Shown piece after piece: positions 1-4,752 of a DNA stretch of 5,051 nucleotides; the stretch's first letter is position 1, and each line of letters starts with the position of its first letter. The position numbers were made by a program, and so were the translations under genes. The DNA comes from Gemmatimonadota bacterium (lineage in GTDB: Bacteria; Gemmatimonadota; Gemmatimonadetes; Longimicrobiales; Longimicrobiaceae), in NCBI GenBank assembly GCA_019240375.1, contig JAFAYN010000139.1, positions 1 through 5,051 of the forward strand, written 5' to 3'. A model generated the notes under the pieces. The model was not told where the DNA came from and did no database searches. It worked only from the letters and a program-made list of their open reading frames with translations.

Positions 1-386
1 AGGGGGATGACCGCCAGCGACATCACCATCCAGATGAACGGTCCGTACAGCGACGCGACCTTCAGCTCCCCGTTGGGAGAACCGAGTAGGGCGCGGATCC
101 AGGGCTGCCGGTCGAGGAGGAGCCAGAACACGGCCGACCATCCCAGCGCGACCCCGAAGTGCATCAGCACGCCGACGGCCGCAGTCGCGATCCCGCCGTC
201 GATCGCCGCCGGCCCGAGCAGCGTCGAGGCCACACCCTGGAAGAGGCGCGTCACGGTGGAGTGGTAGAACGCCACCGACAGCACGCTCGAGAAGATCCCG
301 TCGGTGACGCCGGTCGCCAGGCCGGCGAGCACGACACGGGAAAGGGCATCGCGGCGATCGAGTCCGGGAAGTCGCTGGTAGGGCAT
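1..386 (-). CDS. Small integral membrane protein, partial (C-terminus beyond the left edge)
   Basis: An open frame runs on the minus strand from an ATG at 386-384 to the window edge without a stop, giving 128 visible residues. It begins MPYQRLPGLDRRDAL, followed by hydrophobic stretches at about residues 17-41, 65-91 and 113-128, so it is a multi-span inner-membrane protein. The segment around GLATGVTDGIFSSVL and the later GGIATAAVGVLMHF resemble small uncharacterised bacterial membrane proteins that begin with a glycine-rich first helix. I recognise the style but cannot name a family or function. The start is 51 bp after the stop of the ArsR gene on the same strand, so co-transcription with the regulator is likely. 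The ribosome binding site is weak (AGGA about 14 nt upstream). The frame is preferred to the antisense frames because of its coherent hydrophobic pattern. Confidence 0.75.
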   Translation of the reverse strand, partial: MPYQRLPGLDRRDALSRVVLAGLATGVTDGIFSSVLSVAFYHSTVTRLFQGVASTLLGPAAIDGGIATAAVGVLMHFGVALGWSAVFWLLLDRQPWIRALLGSPNGELKVASLYGPFIWMVMSLAVIP

Positions 387-437
387 GGGTGGGTTCCGGG
401 TCCTGGGGTAGGTGAGAAAGGAAGGGATCTCCAGAGG

Positions 438-1145
438 TCATCCGTACCGGGAACTGAGCACGTCGATCCCGAGGACGTCGCGGAACCCGCGGCGGCCCGA
501 AGGCGTGACGCGGAGCGCGCGGCTCCCCTCCGCGGGCTCCAGCCATCCGAGCGCACGGAAGCGCTCCAGCAGCTCCGCCCCGAGCGCCCCGGCGACGTGG
601 TAGCTCCGCTCGGTCCAGTCGAGGCACGCTTTCGCGAACTGCCGCCGGCTCGCCCTCGCGCGGCCGACATCGACGCCGAGACGGTCCGCGAGGAGCGCGG
701 CGCCCTCGGGCGGGACCTCGTACTGCTCGTTTCCGAGCACCAGCGCGCCCCGCTCCACCAGCGCCCGGGTCACGTCCACTCCGAGCGCCCCGGCGAGGTG
801 GTCGTAGCACGCGCGGGCGTGGCGGACCGCCCGCGCCGCGGAGCTCTGGCGGTACCCGGACGAGGGCGCCGGTCCCGCAAGCGCCCCCATCGCCTCCAGT
901 GCCGCGACCACCCGCTCCCCGCCGATCCGGTAGTAGCGGTGCCGACCGTGGCGCTCCACCACCACCAGCCCTCCCGCGAGCAGGCGCGCCAGGTGCTCGC
1001 TCGCGGTGGACGCGCGGACGCCCGCCTGCCGCGCCAGCTCCCCCGCCGGCTTCGGCCTCCCGTCCACCAGCGCCCAGAGGATCCCCACCCGCGTGGGGTC
1101 GGCGAGGAGCGCGGCCACGGGCGCGATCGAACCGTCGGTGATCAA
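438..1145 (-). CDS. ArsR-family winged-helix transcriptional regulator with duplicated C-terminal domain
   Basis: A 235-residue DNA-binding repressor or activator. Residues 7-75 are a classic ArsR/SmtB winged helix: ADPTRVGILWAL, a recognition helix within VRASTASEHLARLLAGGLV, and the wing VERHGRHRYYRIG. Residues 105-160 and 170-229 form two related halves (ACYDHLAGALG versus CLDWTERSYHVAGALG), a layout typical of one ArsR subfamily in high-GC bacteria. Cys113 and Cys174 hold matching places in the two halves. I see no CxC-type metal site in the winged helix, so metal sensing of the ArsR/SmtB kind is not supported. I chose the TTG at 1145-1143 because GGAGG lies 6-7 nt upstream and the family N-terminus (ITDGSIAPVAALLADPTR) begins there; the frame is open further upstream to 1295, but that part is low-complexity and not family-like. 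It is divergent from osmC and precedes the membrane protein gene, so autoregulation plus control of osmC is a fair inference. Confidence 0.93.
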   Translation of the reverse strand: MITDGSIAPVAALLADPTRVGILWALVDGRPKPAGELARQAGVRASTASEHLARLLAGGLVVVERHGRHRYYRIGGERVVAALEAMGALAGPAPSSGYRQSSAARAVRHARACYDHLAGALGVDVTRALVERGALVLGNEQYEVPPEGAALLADRLGVDVGRARASRRQFAKACLDWTERSYHVAGALGAELLERFRALGWLEPAEGSRALRVTPSGRRGFRDVLGIDVLSSRYG

Positions 1146-1150
1146 TCCAT

Positions 1151-1156
1151 TCCTCC
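1151..1156 (-). promoter_or_regulatory. Ribosome binding site that decides the TTG start of the ArsR gene
   Basis: The minus strand reads GGAGGA, then ATGGA, then TTG. The SD is well spaced for the TTG at 1145-1143. The ATG at 1150-1148 touches the SD directly and would yield only Met-Asp before a TGA, so it cannot be the gene start. The spacing therefore supports the TTG. Confidence 0.7.
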
Positions 1157-1221
1157 GTCCAGGGGTCCTCCGGGCTCCGTCCGGCACCGGCCGGCGAAGT
1201 GCTCCCGGTGTCCAATGTAAC

Positions 1222-1249
1222 CCGAAACGCTTCGGCCGCGACCGAAACG
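1222..1249. repeat. Direct repeat CCGAAACG, two copies 20 bp apart (candidate operator)
   Basis: CCGAAACG occurs at 1222-1229 and again at 1242-1249, exactly 20 bp apart start to start, close to two helical turns. The first copy also forms a small hairpin with the following bases (CCGAA at 1222-1226, TTCGG at 1231-1235). It lies in the divergent arsR-osmC intergenic region, where a regulator operator would be expected. That a protein binds here is inference; same-face placement of two identical octamers is what the sequence shows. Confidence 0.4.
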
Positions 1250-1271
1250 ACACGGCGCCAGATTGATCCGG

Positions 1272-1317
1272 CCGCGAGTTCGCAGATCGCGGCACCGGTA
1301 CGCGGCATCGGTGCCGC
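1272..1317. repeat. Overlapping inverted repeats upstream of osmC
   Basis: There are two perfect inverted repeats. CCGCGA (1272-1277) pairs with TCGCGG (1287-1292). GCGGCACCG (1289-1297) pairs with CGGTGCCGC (1309-1317) across 11 nt, and can be extended in RNA by a G-U and a U-A pair. The two share bases 1289-1292, so in an RNA only one hairpin could form at a time. The second ends 36 bp before the osmC ATG. It could be an operator dyad or a 5' leader structure. No T-run follows, so it is not an ordinary intrinsic terminator. Confidence 0.45.
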
Positions 1318-1353
1318 TCCCGGGATCACCCGCGCACCGCGGAGGAGCGTTTC

Positions 1354-1887
1354 ATGTCATCGAGCACCGACACGCGGCACGAGTACGCCGCACACATCAC
1401 CTGGCAGGGCGACCTTGGGGAGGGCACGGCCACCTATGCCGGGTACGGCCGGGAGTACCTCGTCACCGTCGGCGGGAAGCCCGACCTGGCCGGGAGCGCC
1501 GACCCGGCGTTTCGCGGTGACGCCGGCAGGCACAACCCGGAGGACCTCTTCCTCGCCGCGCTTTCCGCCTGCCACATGCTGTCCTACCTGGCCCTCTGCG
1601 CCCGGGGAGGAGTGCGGGTGACCGCCTACGAGGACGAGGCGAGGGGGAGCCTGGAGCTGCACCCCGGGGGCGGGGGACGGTTCGAAGAGGTCGTCCTGCG
1701 GCCGTCGGTCGCCGTGGCGCGCGAGGAGACGATGGAGACCGCCCGGCGGCTCCACGAGACCGCCCACGAGCGCTGCTTCATCGCCAGCTCATGCAGCGTC
1801 CCCGTGCGCGTCCACCCGACGATCCGGCTCGGCCGGCCCGCCCCCGCGGTCCCGGCTCTCGCCGAGGGCGGGGAGGCCACGCCATGA
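1354..1887 (+). CDS. OsmC-family protein (predicted thiol-dependent peroxidase-like)
   Basis: A 177-residue OsmC/Ohr-superfamily protein, cytoplasmic, of near-usual family length. OsmC and Ohr proteins reduce organic hydroperoxides with a pair of cysteines. Visible hallmarks are the N-terminal beta region (ITWQGDLGEGTATYAGYGREYLV), the helix motif NPEDLFLAALSACHMLSYL at residues 61-79 with Cys73, and ERCFIASSCSVPV at 139-151 with Cys141. The 68-residue gap between Cys73 and Cys141 fits the peroxidatic/resolving spacing in the family (66 in E. coli OsmC by my recollection). Extra cysteines occur at 82 and 147. The SACHML and CFIA motifs place it in the general OsmC-like branch, not strict Ohr, so the substrate is uncertain. 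The start ATG follows GGAGGAG at 1341-1347 with good spacing. The stop overlaps the next gene's start (ATGA). It is divergent from the ArsR gene. Confidence 0.95.
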   Translation: MSSSTDTRHEYAAHITWQGDLGEGTATYAGYGREYLVTVGGKPDLAGSADPAFRGDAGRHNPEDLFLAALSACHMLSYLALCARGGVRVTAYEDEARGSLELHPGGGGRFEEVVLRPSVAVAREETMETARRLHETAHERCFIASSCSVPVRVHPTIRLGRPAPAVPALAEGGEATP

Positions 1888-2306
1888 GGGACCTCGCCAT
1901 CGCGCTGGACGACCGCCCCGGCGCACTCGCCGAGATGGGGAGAGCGCTGGGACAGGCGGGGGTGAGCATCGAGGGCGGAGGCGCCTGGGTCGTCCAGGGC
2001 CGCGGCGTCGCCCACTTCCTCTTCGCGGACGGGACCGCCGCGCGGACGGCCCTGGAGCGCGCCGGAATCGAGGTGCTCGCCGAGCGCGAGGTCCTGGTGC
2101 AGCGGCTCCGCCAGGGCGTCCCGGGCCAGCTCGGGGAGCTGACGAGGCGCATGGCGGAGGCCGGCGTCAACATCGAGGTGCAGTACAGCGACCACGACCA
2201 CCGGCTGGTCCTGGTGGTGGACGACGTGGAAAGGGGGCGGGCCGTGTCCGAGGCGTGGACACGGGAGCGGGAGGACTCGCCCCTCGATCCCCCGCAGGGT
2301 CAGTAG
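1884..2306 (+). CDS. Tandem ACT-domain protein (small stand-alone regulator)
   Basis: A 140-residue protein made of two ACT domains and no catalytic domain. ACT domains are small ligand-binding folds, often for amino acids. The first domain (residues 2-68) shows the signature DDRPGALAEMGRALGQAGVSIE at its loop-helix; the second (about 70-120) shows GVPGQLGELTRRMAEAGVNIE followed by a strand rich in valine and leucine (HRLVLVVDD). The acidic, proline-rich tail (131-140) looks disordered. The ATG at 1884 overlaps the osmC stop by four bases and has GGGAGG at 1871-1876, so the two genes are almost surely co-transcribed and translationally coupled. Stand-alone double ACT proteins are commonly annotated as amino-acid-binding; the ligand cannot be read from the sequence. 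An in-frame extension back to 1791 is open but lies inside osmC and lacks an SD. Confidence 0.93.
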   Translation: MRDLAIALDDRPGALAEMGRALGQAGVSIEGGGAWVVQGRGVAHFLFADGTAARTALERAGIEVLAEREVLVQRLRQGVPGQLGELTRRMAEAGVNIEVQYSDHDHRLVLVVDDVERGRAVSEAWTREREDSPLDPPQGQ

Positions 2307-2983
2307 GGCGGCTCGGCGGGACCCTCGTACCCGCACAGGCCCACCCGCGGGGAGTTGACCAGGGGCATCGGCTCGCCGTAGTCCTCGTGCGGATGCCCCC
2401 GGGCGTGCTCCCCACAGAGGGTGCCGGGCCGCTCGTCCTCGTACGCGCACTCCAGGCAGAGCCGGGTCGCCGGGCCGCCACACTCCTGGCACTCGTAGCC
2501 AGGCGCGAGGTTGCGCGCCATCAGGGCGATGGGGTGCCGGGTGGTGGGCCGCCCCGTGCGCGTGTCCATCGCCCGGACCAGGGTGACCGACTCGGTGCCG
2601 AAGTCGTAGATATGGGTCAGCTCCACCCCGAGGCGGAAGACCTGGGCGGCCTTCCTCGTCATCCCGATCTCTTCCCCACGCCACCCCCCGACCGAGAACT
2701 GGCTCAGGTGCCCGCAGCACTCCAGCCAAATCGCGCGCAGGTACTTGTCGAGCTGCTTCAGCGTCGCGGAGCCGGCCATCTCCAGGTGCAGCCAGTAGTC
2801 GCCGCCCCACGCATCCTGTACCTGGAGGTGGATCAGCGGGCCGGTCTCGCCCGGCTGCCCGTTCGCGGCCTCCACCACCTTTTCGCGTTCCGGGCAGCTC
2901 GCCAGGTGGCGGGTCATCCCCGCGCGGGCGAACTCGCGCCCGCAGTAGGCGCAGGCTCCACGGGTTCGCTTGTTCTCGGCCAT
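2300..2983 (-). CDS. Plasmid pRiA4b ORF-3 family protein with terminal zinc-finger-like motifs
   Basis: A 227-residue protein. The central part (about residues 50-160) matches the pRiA4b ORF-3 family: LHLEMAGSATLKQLDKYLRAIWLECCGHLSQF near the start and ELTHIYDFGTESVTLV further on. The function of this family is not established. The N-terminus carries a C2HC-like finger (Cys11, Cys14, His26, Cys30). The C-terminal part has a second Cys/His cluster (Cys165, Cys168, Cys176, Cys179, Cys190, His193, His197, His199), then a conserved-looking tail NSPRVGLCGYEGP. Both clusters probably bind zinc, which suggests nucleic-acid or protein contact, but that is inference. The family was first described from a plasmid, yet nothing next to it looks mobile. 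The ATG at 2983 is the natural start (MAENKRTRGACAYCG). The last 7 bases overlap the convergent ACT gene. Confidence 0.93.
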   Translation of the reverse strand: MAENKRTRGACAYCGREFARAGMTRHLASCPEREKVVEAANGQPGETGPLIHLQVQDAWGGDYWLHLEMAGSATLKQLDKYLRAIWLECCGHLSQFSVGGWRGEEIGMTRKAAQVFRLGVELTHIYDFGTESVTLVRAMDTRTGRPTTRHPIALMARNLAPGYECQECGGPATRLCLECAYEDERPGTLCGEHARGHPHEDYGEPMPLVNSPRVGLCGYEGPAEPPY

Positions 2984-3074
2984 TCGCGGTCTCCCAAGGT
3001 CAGATCGGCCACCGGAAGCCCGGTGTCCGCACTGGGAAAGGGTCGCGCGCAGGTGAAACCCGGAACGCGAGGAT

Positions 3075-3084
3075 CCGGCGCCGG
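3075..3084. repeat. Perfect 10-bp palindrome CCGGCGCCGG
   Basis: It lies 7 bp beyond the UPF0158 stop, in the 108-bp gap before the pRiA4b ORF-3 gene. As RNA it cannot fold with a proper loop unless the stem is shortened, and no T-run follows, so it is a poor intrinsic terminator. It could be a protein site or chance in GC-rich DNA. Confidence 0.3.
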
Positions 3085-3091
3085 GAAGCGA

Positions 3092-3562
3092 CTACTCGAC
3101 CGGATGCAGGTCGGGCCTGCGAGCAGGCAGGTCCGCCAGCTCCGCCTCAATGCCCTCATACCGCAGCCAATCCCGGGCATGCTCCAGGAGCCGCTCCTCC
3201 CGGAATCGGAACCAGGCGTCCCGCGCTTCGGGAGTGGAGGAGAGCACGCGCTTGAACCGCCCGAAGGCGCCGCTCCCGTGAATGGCGTCGAGGAGCCGCT
3301 CCTTCAGGCGGGGATCGTCGGAGTCTTCGGCGAAGTCGCGCATCCAGCGCCACTCCTCTCCGGAGGTCACCGGCTCGACGAGGCGATAGCGGGGGTCCTC
3401 CCGCATGGCCTCGAACCCGGCGTACTCCGGCTCGTCGCGATCGAAGGCGGACCATGCGGCGAGGATCACCTCTCCGGTCTGAAGGTCCAGGTAGTGGTCG
3501 GTTTCCGGGTCGTGGATCTCCAGCGCGATCAGGAGATCTTCGGCGTCGATGCGGATGGACAT
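3092..3562 (-). CDS. UPF0158 family protein
   Basis: A 156-residue cytoplasmic protein of the UPF0158 family, whose function is not established. Family features seen are the N-terminal strand pair with YLDLQTGEVI at residues 24-33, the block SGEEWRWMRDFAEDSDDPRLKERLLDAIHGSGAFGRFK at about 67-104, and the C-terminal PEARDAWFRFREERLLEHARDWL followed by GIEAEL. Length is usual for the family. I took the ATG at 3562 (MSIRIDAEDLLIAL) because family homology begins there; the in-frame extension to 3643 (MSLATPPIG...) is not family-like and runs through the repeat-bearing leader. A weak GAGG lies upstream of the start. The gene has 98 bp before it after the HXXEE gene and 108 bp after it, so it is likely a monocistronic unit or loosely linked to its neighbours. 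Confidence 0.92.
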   Translation of the reverse strand: MSIRIDAEDLLIALEIHDPETDHYLDLQTGEVILAAWSAFDRDEPEYAGFEAMREDPRYRLVEPVTSGEEWRWMRDFAEDSDDPRLKERLLDAIHGSGAFGRFKRVLSSTPEARDAWFRFREERLLEHARDWLRYEGIEAELADLPARRPDLHPVE

Positions 3563-3603
3563 GGGGCCTCGCCTGCCGTGGGGAGAGCACCGGAACGTAT
3601 CAC

Positions 3604-3643
3604 TCGCAAGGTGAGCCCCGATCGGCGGAGTCGCAAGACTCAC
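3604..3643. repeat. TCGCAAG direct repeat with flanking inverted GTGAG/CTCAC
   Basis: TCGCAAG occurs at 3604-3610 and 3631-3637. GTGAG (3611-3615) directly follows the first copy and its complement CTCAC (3639-3643) closes the second. GAGTC-GCAA-GACTC at 3628-3641 is a perfect 5-bp stem with a 4-nt loop. All of this lies in the gap between the HXXEE stop and the UPF0158 start, in the UPF0158 leader or promoter. No T-run follows on the minus strand. A role as operator or leader structure is possible but unproved. Confidence 0.35.
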
Positions 3644-3661
3644 TATGGCCGGGATTGTCCC

Positions 3662-4633
3662 TCACGGTTGGGGGTGCAGGTACGCACGCGCCTCCTCGAT
3701 CAACTCGTCGCTTACCTGCACGCCGTAGAAGACGGTGGGCGCGCGGCCCGGCGCCACGAAGTAGTACCCGATGTCGGCGCTGTCCGGCGGCACGGTGAAC
3801 ACGGTCGTGTCCCGGCCGGATAGCAGGTGCACCGTCCGGCTCGGCACCGCCTGCACGCGGAACCCGAGCGCCCGCAGGCTGCTGTCCGCCTCCGCGAGGT
3901 AGTAGCCGTAGTCGTCGAGCGCCGAGTCCACCTCCCCCGCCGAGTCGGCGTGCGTAGGGAGAACGTAGAACGCGACCAGGGTGGGCCCGTTCACCGCGAC
4001 CCAGGTGGAGTCGTGCACGACGGGCGTGGAGGCACGCGCGGGCACCGACTCGGGCGGTGACACCGCGGCGGGTGGTGCCGCGGTCGCCTGTGGGGGATCG
4101 CGCCGCGGCGCCTCGGAGCACCCGGCCAGAGAGCCGCCGAGGAGGATGAGCCCGGCCAGCAATGGACCGTGCACCAGGACGGCCGCGGGAACGGTCCACC
4201 AGAGCGCCCGTCTACTCATCCACCGCTCCCGCACCACGCGGCGCAGCAGGTAAAGGGAAAACGGCAGGTTGACCAGAAGCGCCGTCAGGAGTCCGGGAGC
4301 ATACCCGTGCATCAGGAAGAGTGCCGATGCAAGATGGGAGAAAACGTTCAGCAGCACCACCACCTGGAGCAACACCGCGAACCAGAGCCGGGAGGAGCGA
4401 TCCGGTCGACGGGCCACCCAGGCGACCAGAAGAAAGGGGATCACGGTCGCGAGTACCAGAGCCACCAGCAGCTGCGCATAGTCGACGTGCACGAACCGCG
4501 CGACCGCGGGAGGAAGACGCCCCGGGAGCGAGGGGAGATAGCGGCCGAAGGTGAGTGCCTCCTCTGCGTTGTGCAGGAGGAGGAACACGGGGATCAGCCA
4601 CAGGCAGGCACGACGCGACATGGAGAAGGTCAT
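3662..4633 (-). CDS. HXXEE-domain membrane protein fused to a periplasmic-type C-terminal domain
   Basis: A 323-residue protein. Residues 9-165 resemble HXXEE proteins (function unknown): the motif HNAEE at 21-25 sits in the first hydrophobic helix, and further helices lie at about 52-74, 82-109, 112-131 and 143-171. After the fifth helix comes LAGC (169-172), a textbook lipobox with Ser next, then a Pro/Ala-rich linker (about 175-204) and a soluble domain (207-323) with GPTLVAFYVLP, DYGYYLAEADSSLRALGF and IGYYFVAPGRAPTVFYG. The last part suggests a thioredoxin-like or other small alpha/beta periplasmic fold; I do not recognise it firmly. HXXEE proteins I know end near the fifth helix, so the extra domain is unusual. 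The ATG at 4633 has AAGGG about 8 nt upstream; a GTG at 4636 and an ATG at 4621 are alternatives. An internal ATG at 4219 has its own SD (see separate entry), so a second, shorter product is possible. Confidence 0.85.
   Translation of the reverse strand: MTFSMSRRACLWLIPVFLLLHNAEEALTFGRYLPSLPGRLPPAVARFVHVDYAQLLVALVLATVIPFLLVAWVARRPDRSSRLWFAVLLQVVVLLNVFSHLASALFLMHGYAPGLLTALLVNLPFSLYLLRRVVRERWMSRRALWWTVPAAVLVHGPLLAGLILLGGSLAGCSEAPRRDPPQATAAPPAAVSPPESVPARASTPVVHDSTWVAVNGPTLVAFYVLPTHADSAGEVDSALDDYGYYLAEADSSLRALGFRVQAVPSRTVHLLSGRDTTVFTVPPDSADIGYYFVAPGRAPTVFYGVQVSDELIEEARAYLHPQP
4118..4230 (-). promoter_or_regulatory. Possible internal translation start for a lipoprotein within the HXXEE gene
   Basis: On the minus strand GGGAG (4230-4226) is followed after 6 nt by ATG (4219-4217), which is Met139 of the HXXEE frame. 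From there the protein would start MSRRALWWTVPAAVLVHG, with a hydrophobic core and LAGC ending at codon 4120-4118. That is a credible though long lipoprotein signal peptide of 33 residues, and it would give a 185-residue lipoprotein with the Pro/Ala linker and the soluble C-terminal domain. The same stretch also serves as the fifth transmembrane helix of the long form. The SD could be chance, since GGGAG is common in such DNA. Confidence 0.35.
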
Positions 4634-4752
4634 CACTCCACCCTTGGAATGGTGATCGCGGAAGGCGGGTTTCCGCGGCGGTACGGTCGCCCGTTGCAGC
4701 GGCCTGTCAGGAGGAGGGCGGAGGCAGCGATGAATGAGCAGGACCGGGTCAT
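4633..4752 (-). CDS. Possible small ORF (39 aa) upstream of the HXXEE gene
   Basis: A 39-codon frame starts at ATG 4752-4750, with GGAG 4 nt before the start region, and ends in TGA at 4635-4633, which overlaps the HXXEE ATG as TGATG. The N-terminus MTRSCSFIAASALLLTGRC is signal-like (charged start, hydrophobic core, Cys). The lipobox is imperfect because Arg precedes the Cys. The rest is Arg/Pro-rich and does not resemble anything I know. The stop-start overlap suggests translational coupling, but the ORF is short and could be chance. It also contains the 4657-4677 hairpin. Confidence 0.2.
   Translation of the reverse strand: MTRSCSFIAASALLLTGRCNGRPYRRGNPPSAITIPRVE
4657..4677. repeat. 7-bp hairpin upstream of the HXXEE gene
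   Basis: CGCGGAA (4657-4663) and TTCCGCG (4671-4677) are perfect inverted arms around a 7-nt loop. On the minus strand the hairpin ends 23 bp before the HXXEE ATG. No T-run follows on either strand, so it is more likely a leader structure or operator than an intrinsic terminator. Confidence 0.4.

Noticed and set aside
159..1220. Plus-strand open frame of 353 codons
   Set aside because: It is antisense to the ArsR gene and the membrane protein gene, both of which have coherent domains or hydrophobic pattern.
1263..1291. Possible sigma-70 type promoter for osmC beginning TTGATC
   Set aside because: No acceptable -10 hexamer lies 16-18 bp downstream; the call would rest on one hexamer only.
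1626..2810. Minus-strand open frame of 394 codons
   Set aside because: It is antisense to the osmC and ACT genes and out of frame with the pRiA4b ORF-3 gene; composition is Arg/Pro/Ala-rich with no recognisable fold.
3562..3643. Longer N-terminus for the UPF0158 protein from 3643
   Set aside because: The added 27 residues are not family-like and cover the repeat-bearing leader; the ATG at 3562 matches the family start.
2255..3823. Plus-strand open frame of 522 codons
   Set aside because: It lies antisense across the pRiA4b ORF-3 and UPF0158 genes, whose families are clear; its own product is low-complexity and without a domain, as expected of GC-rich antisense frames.
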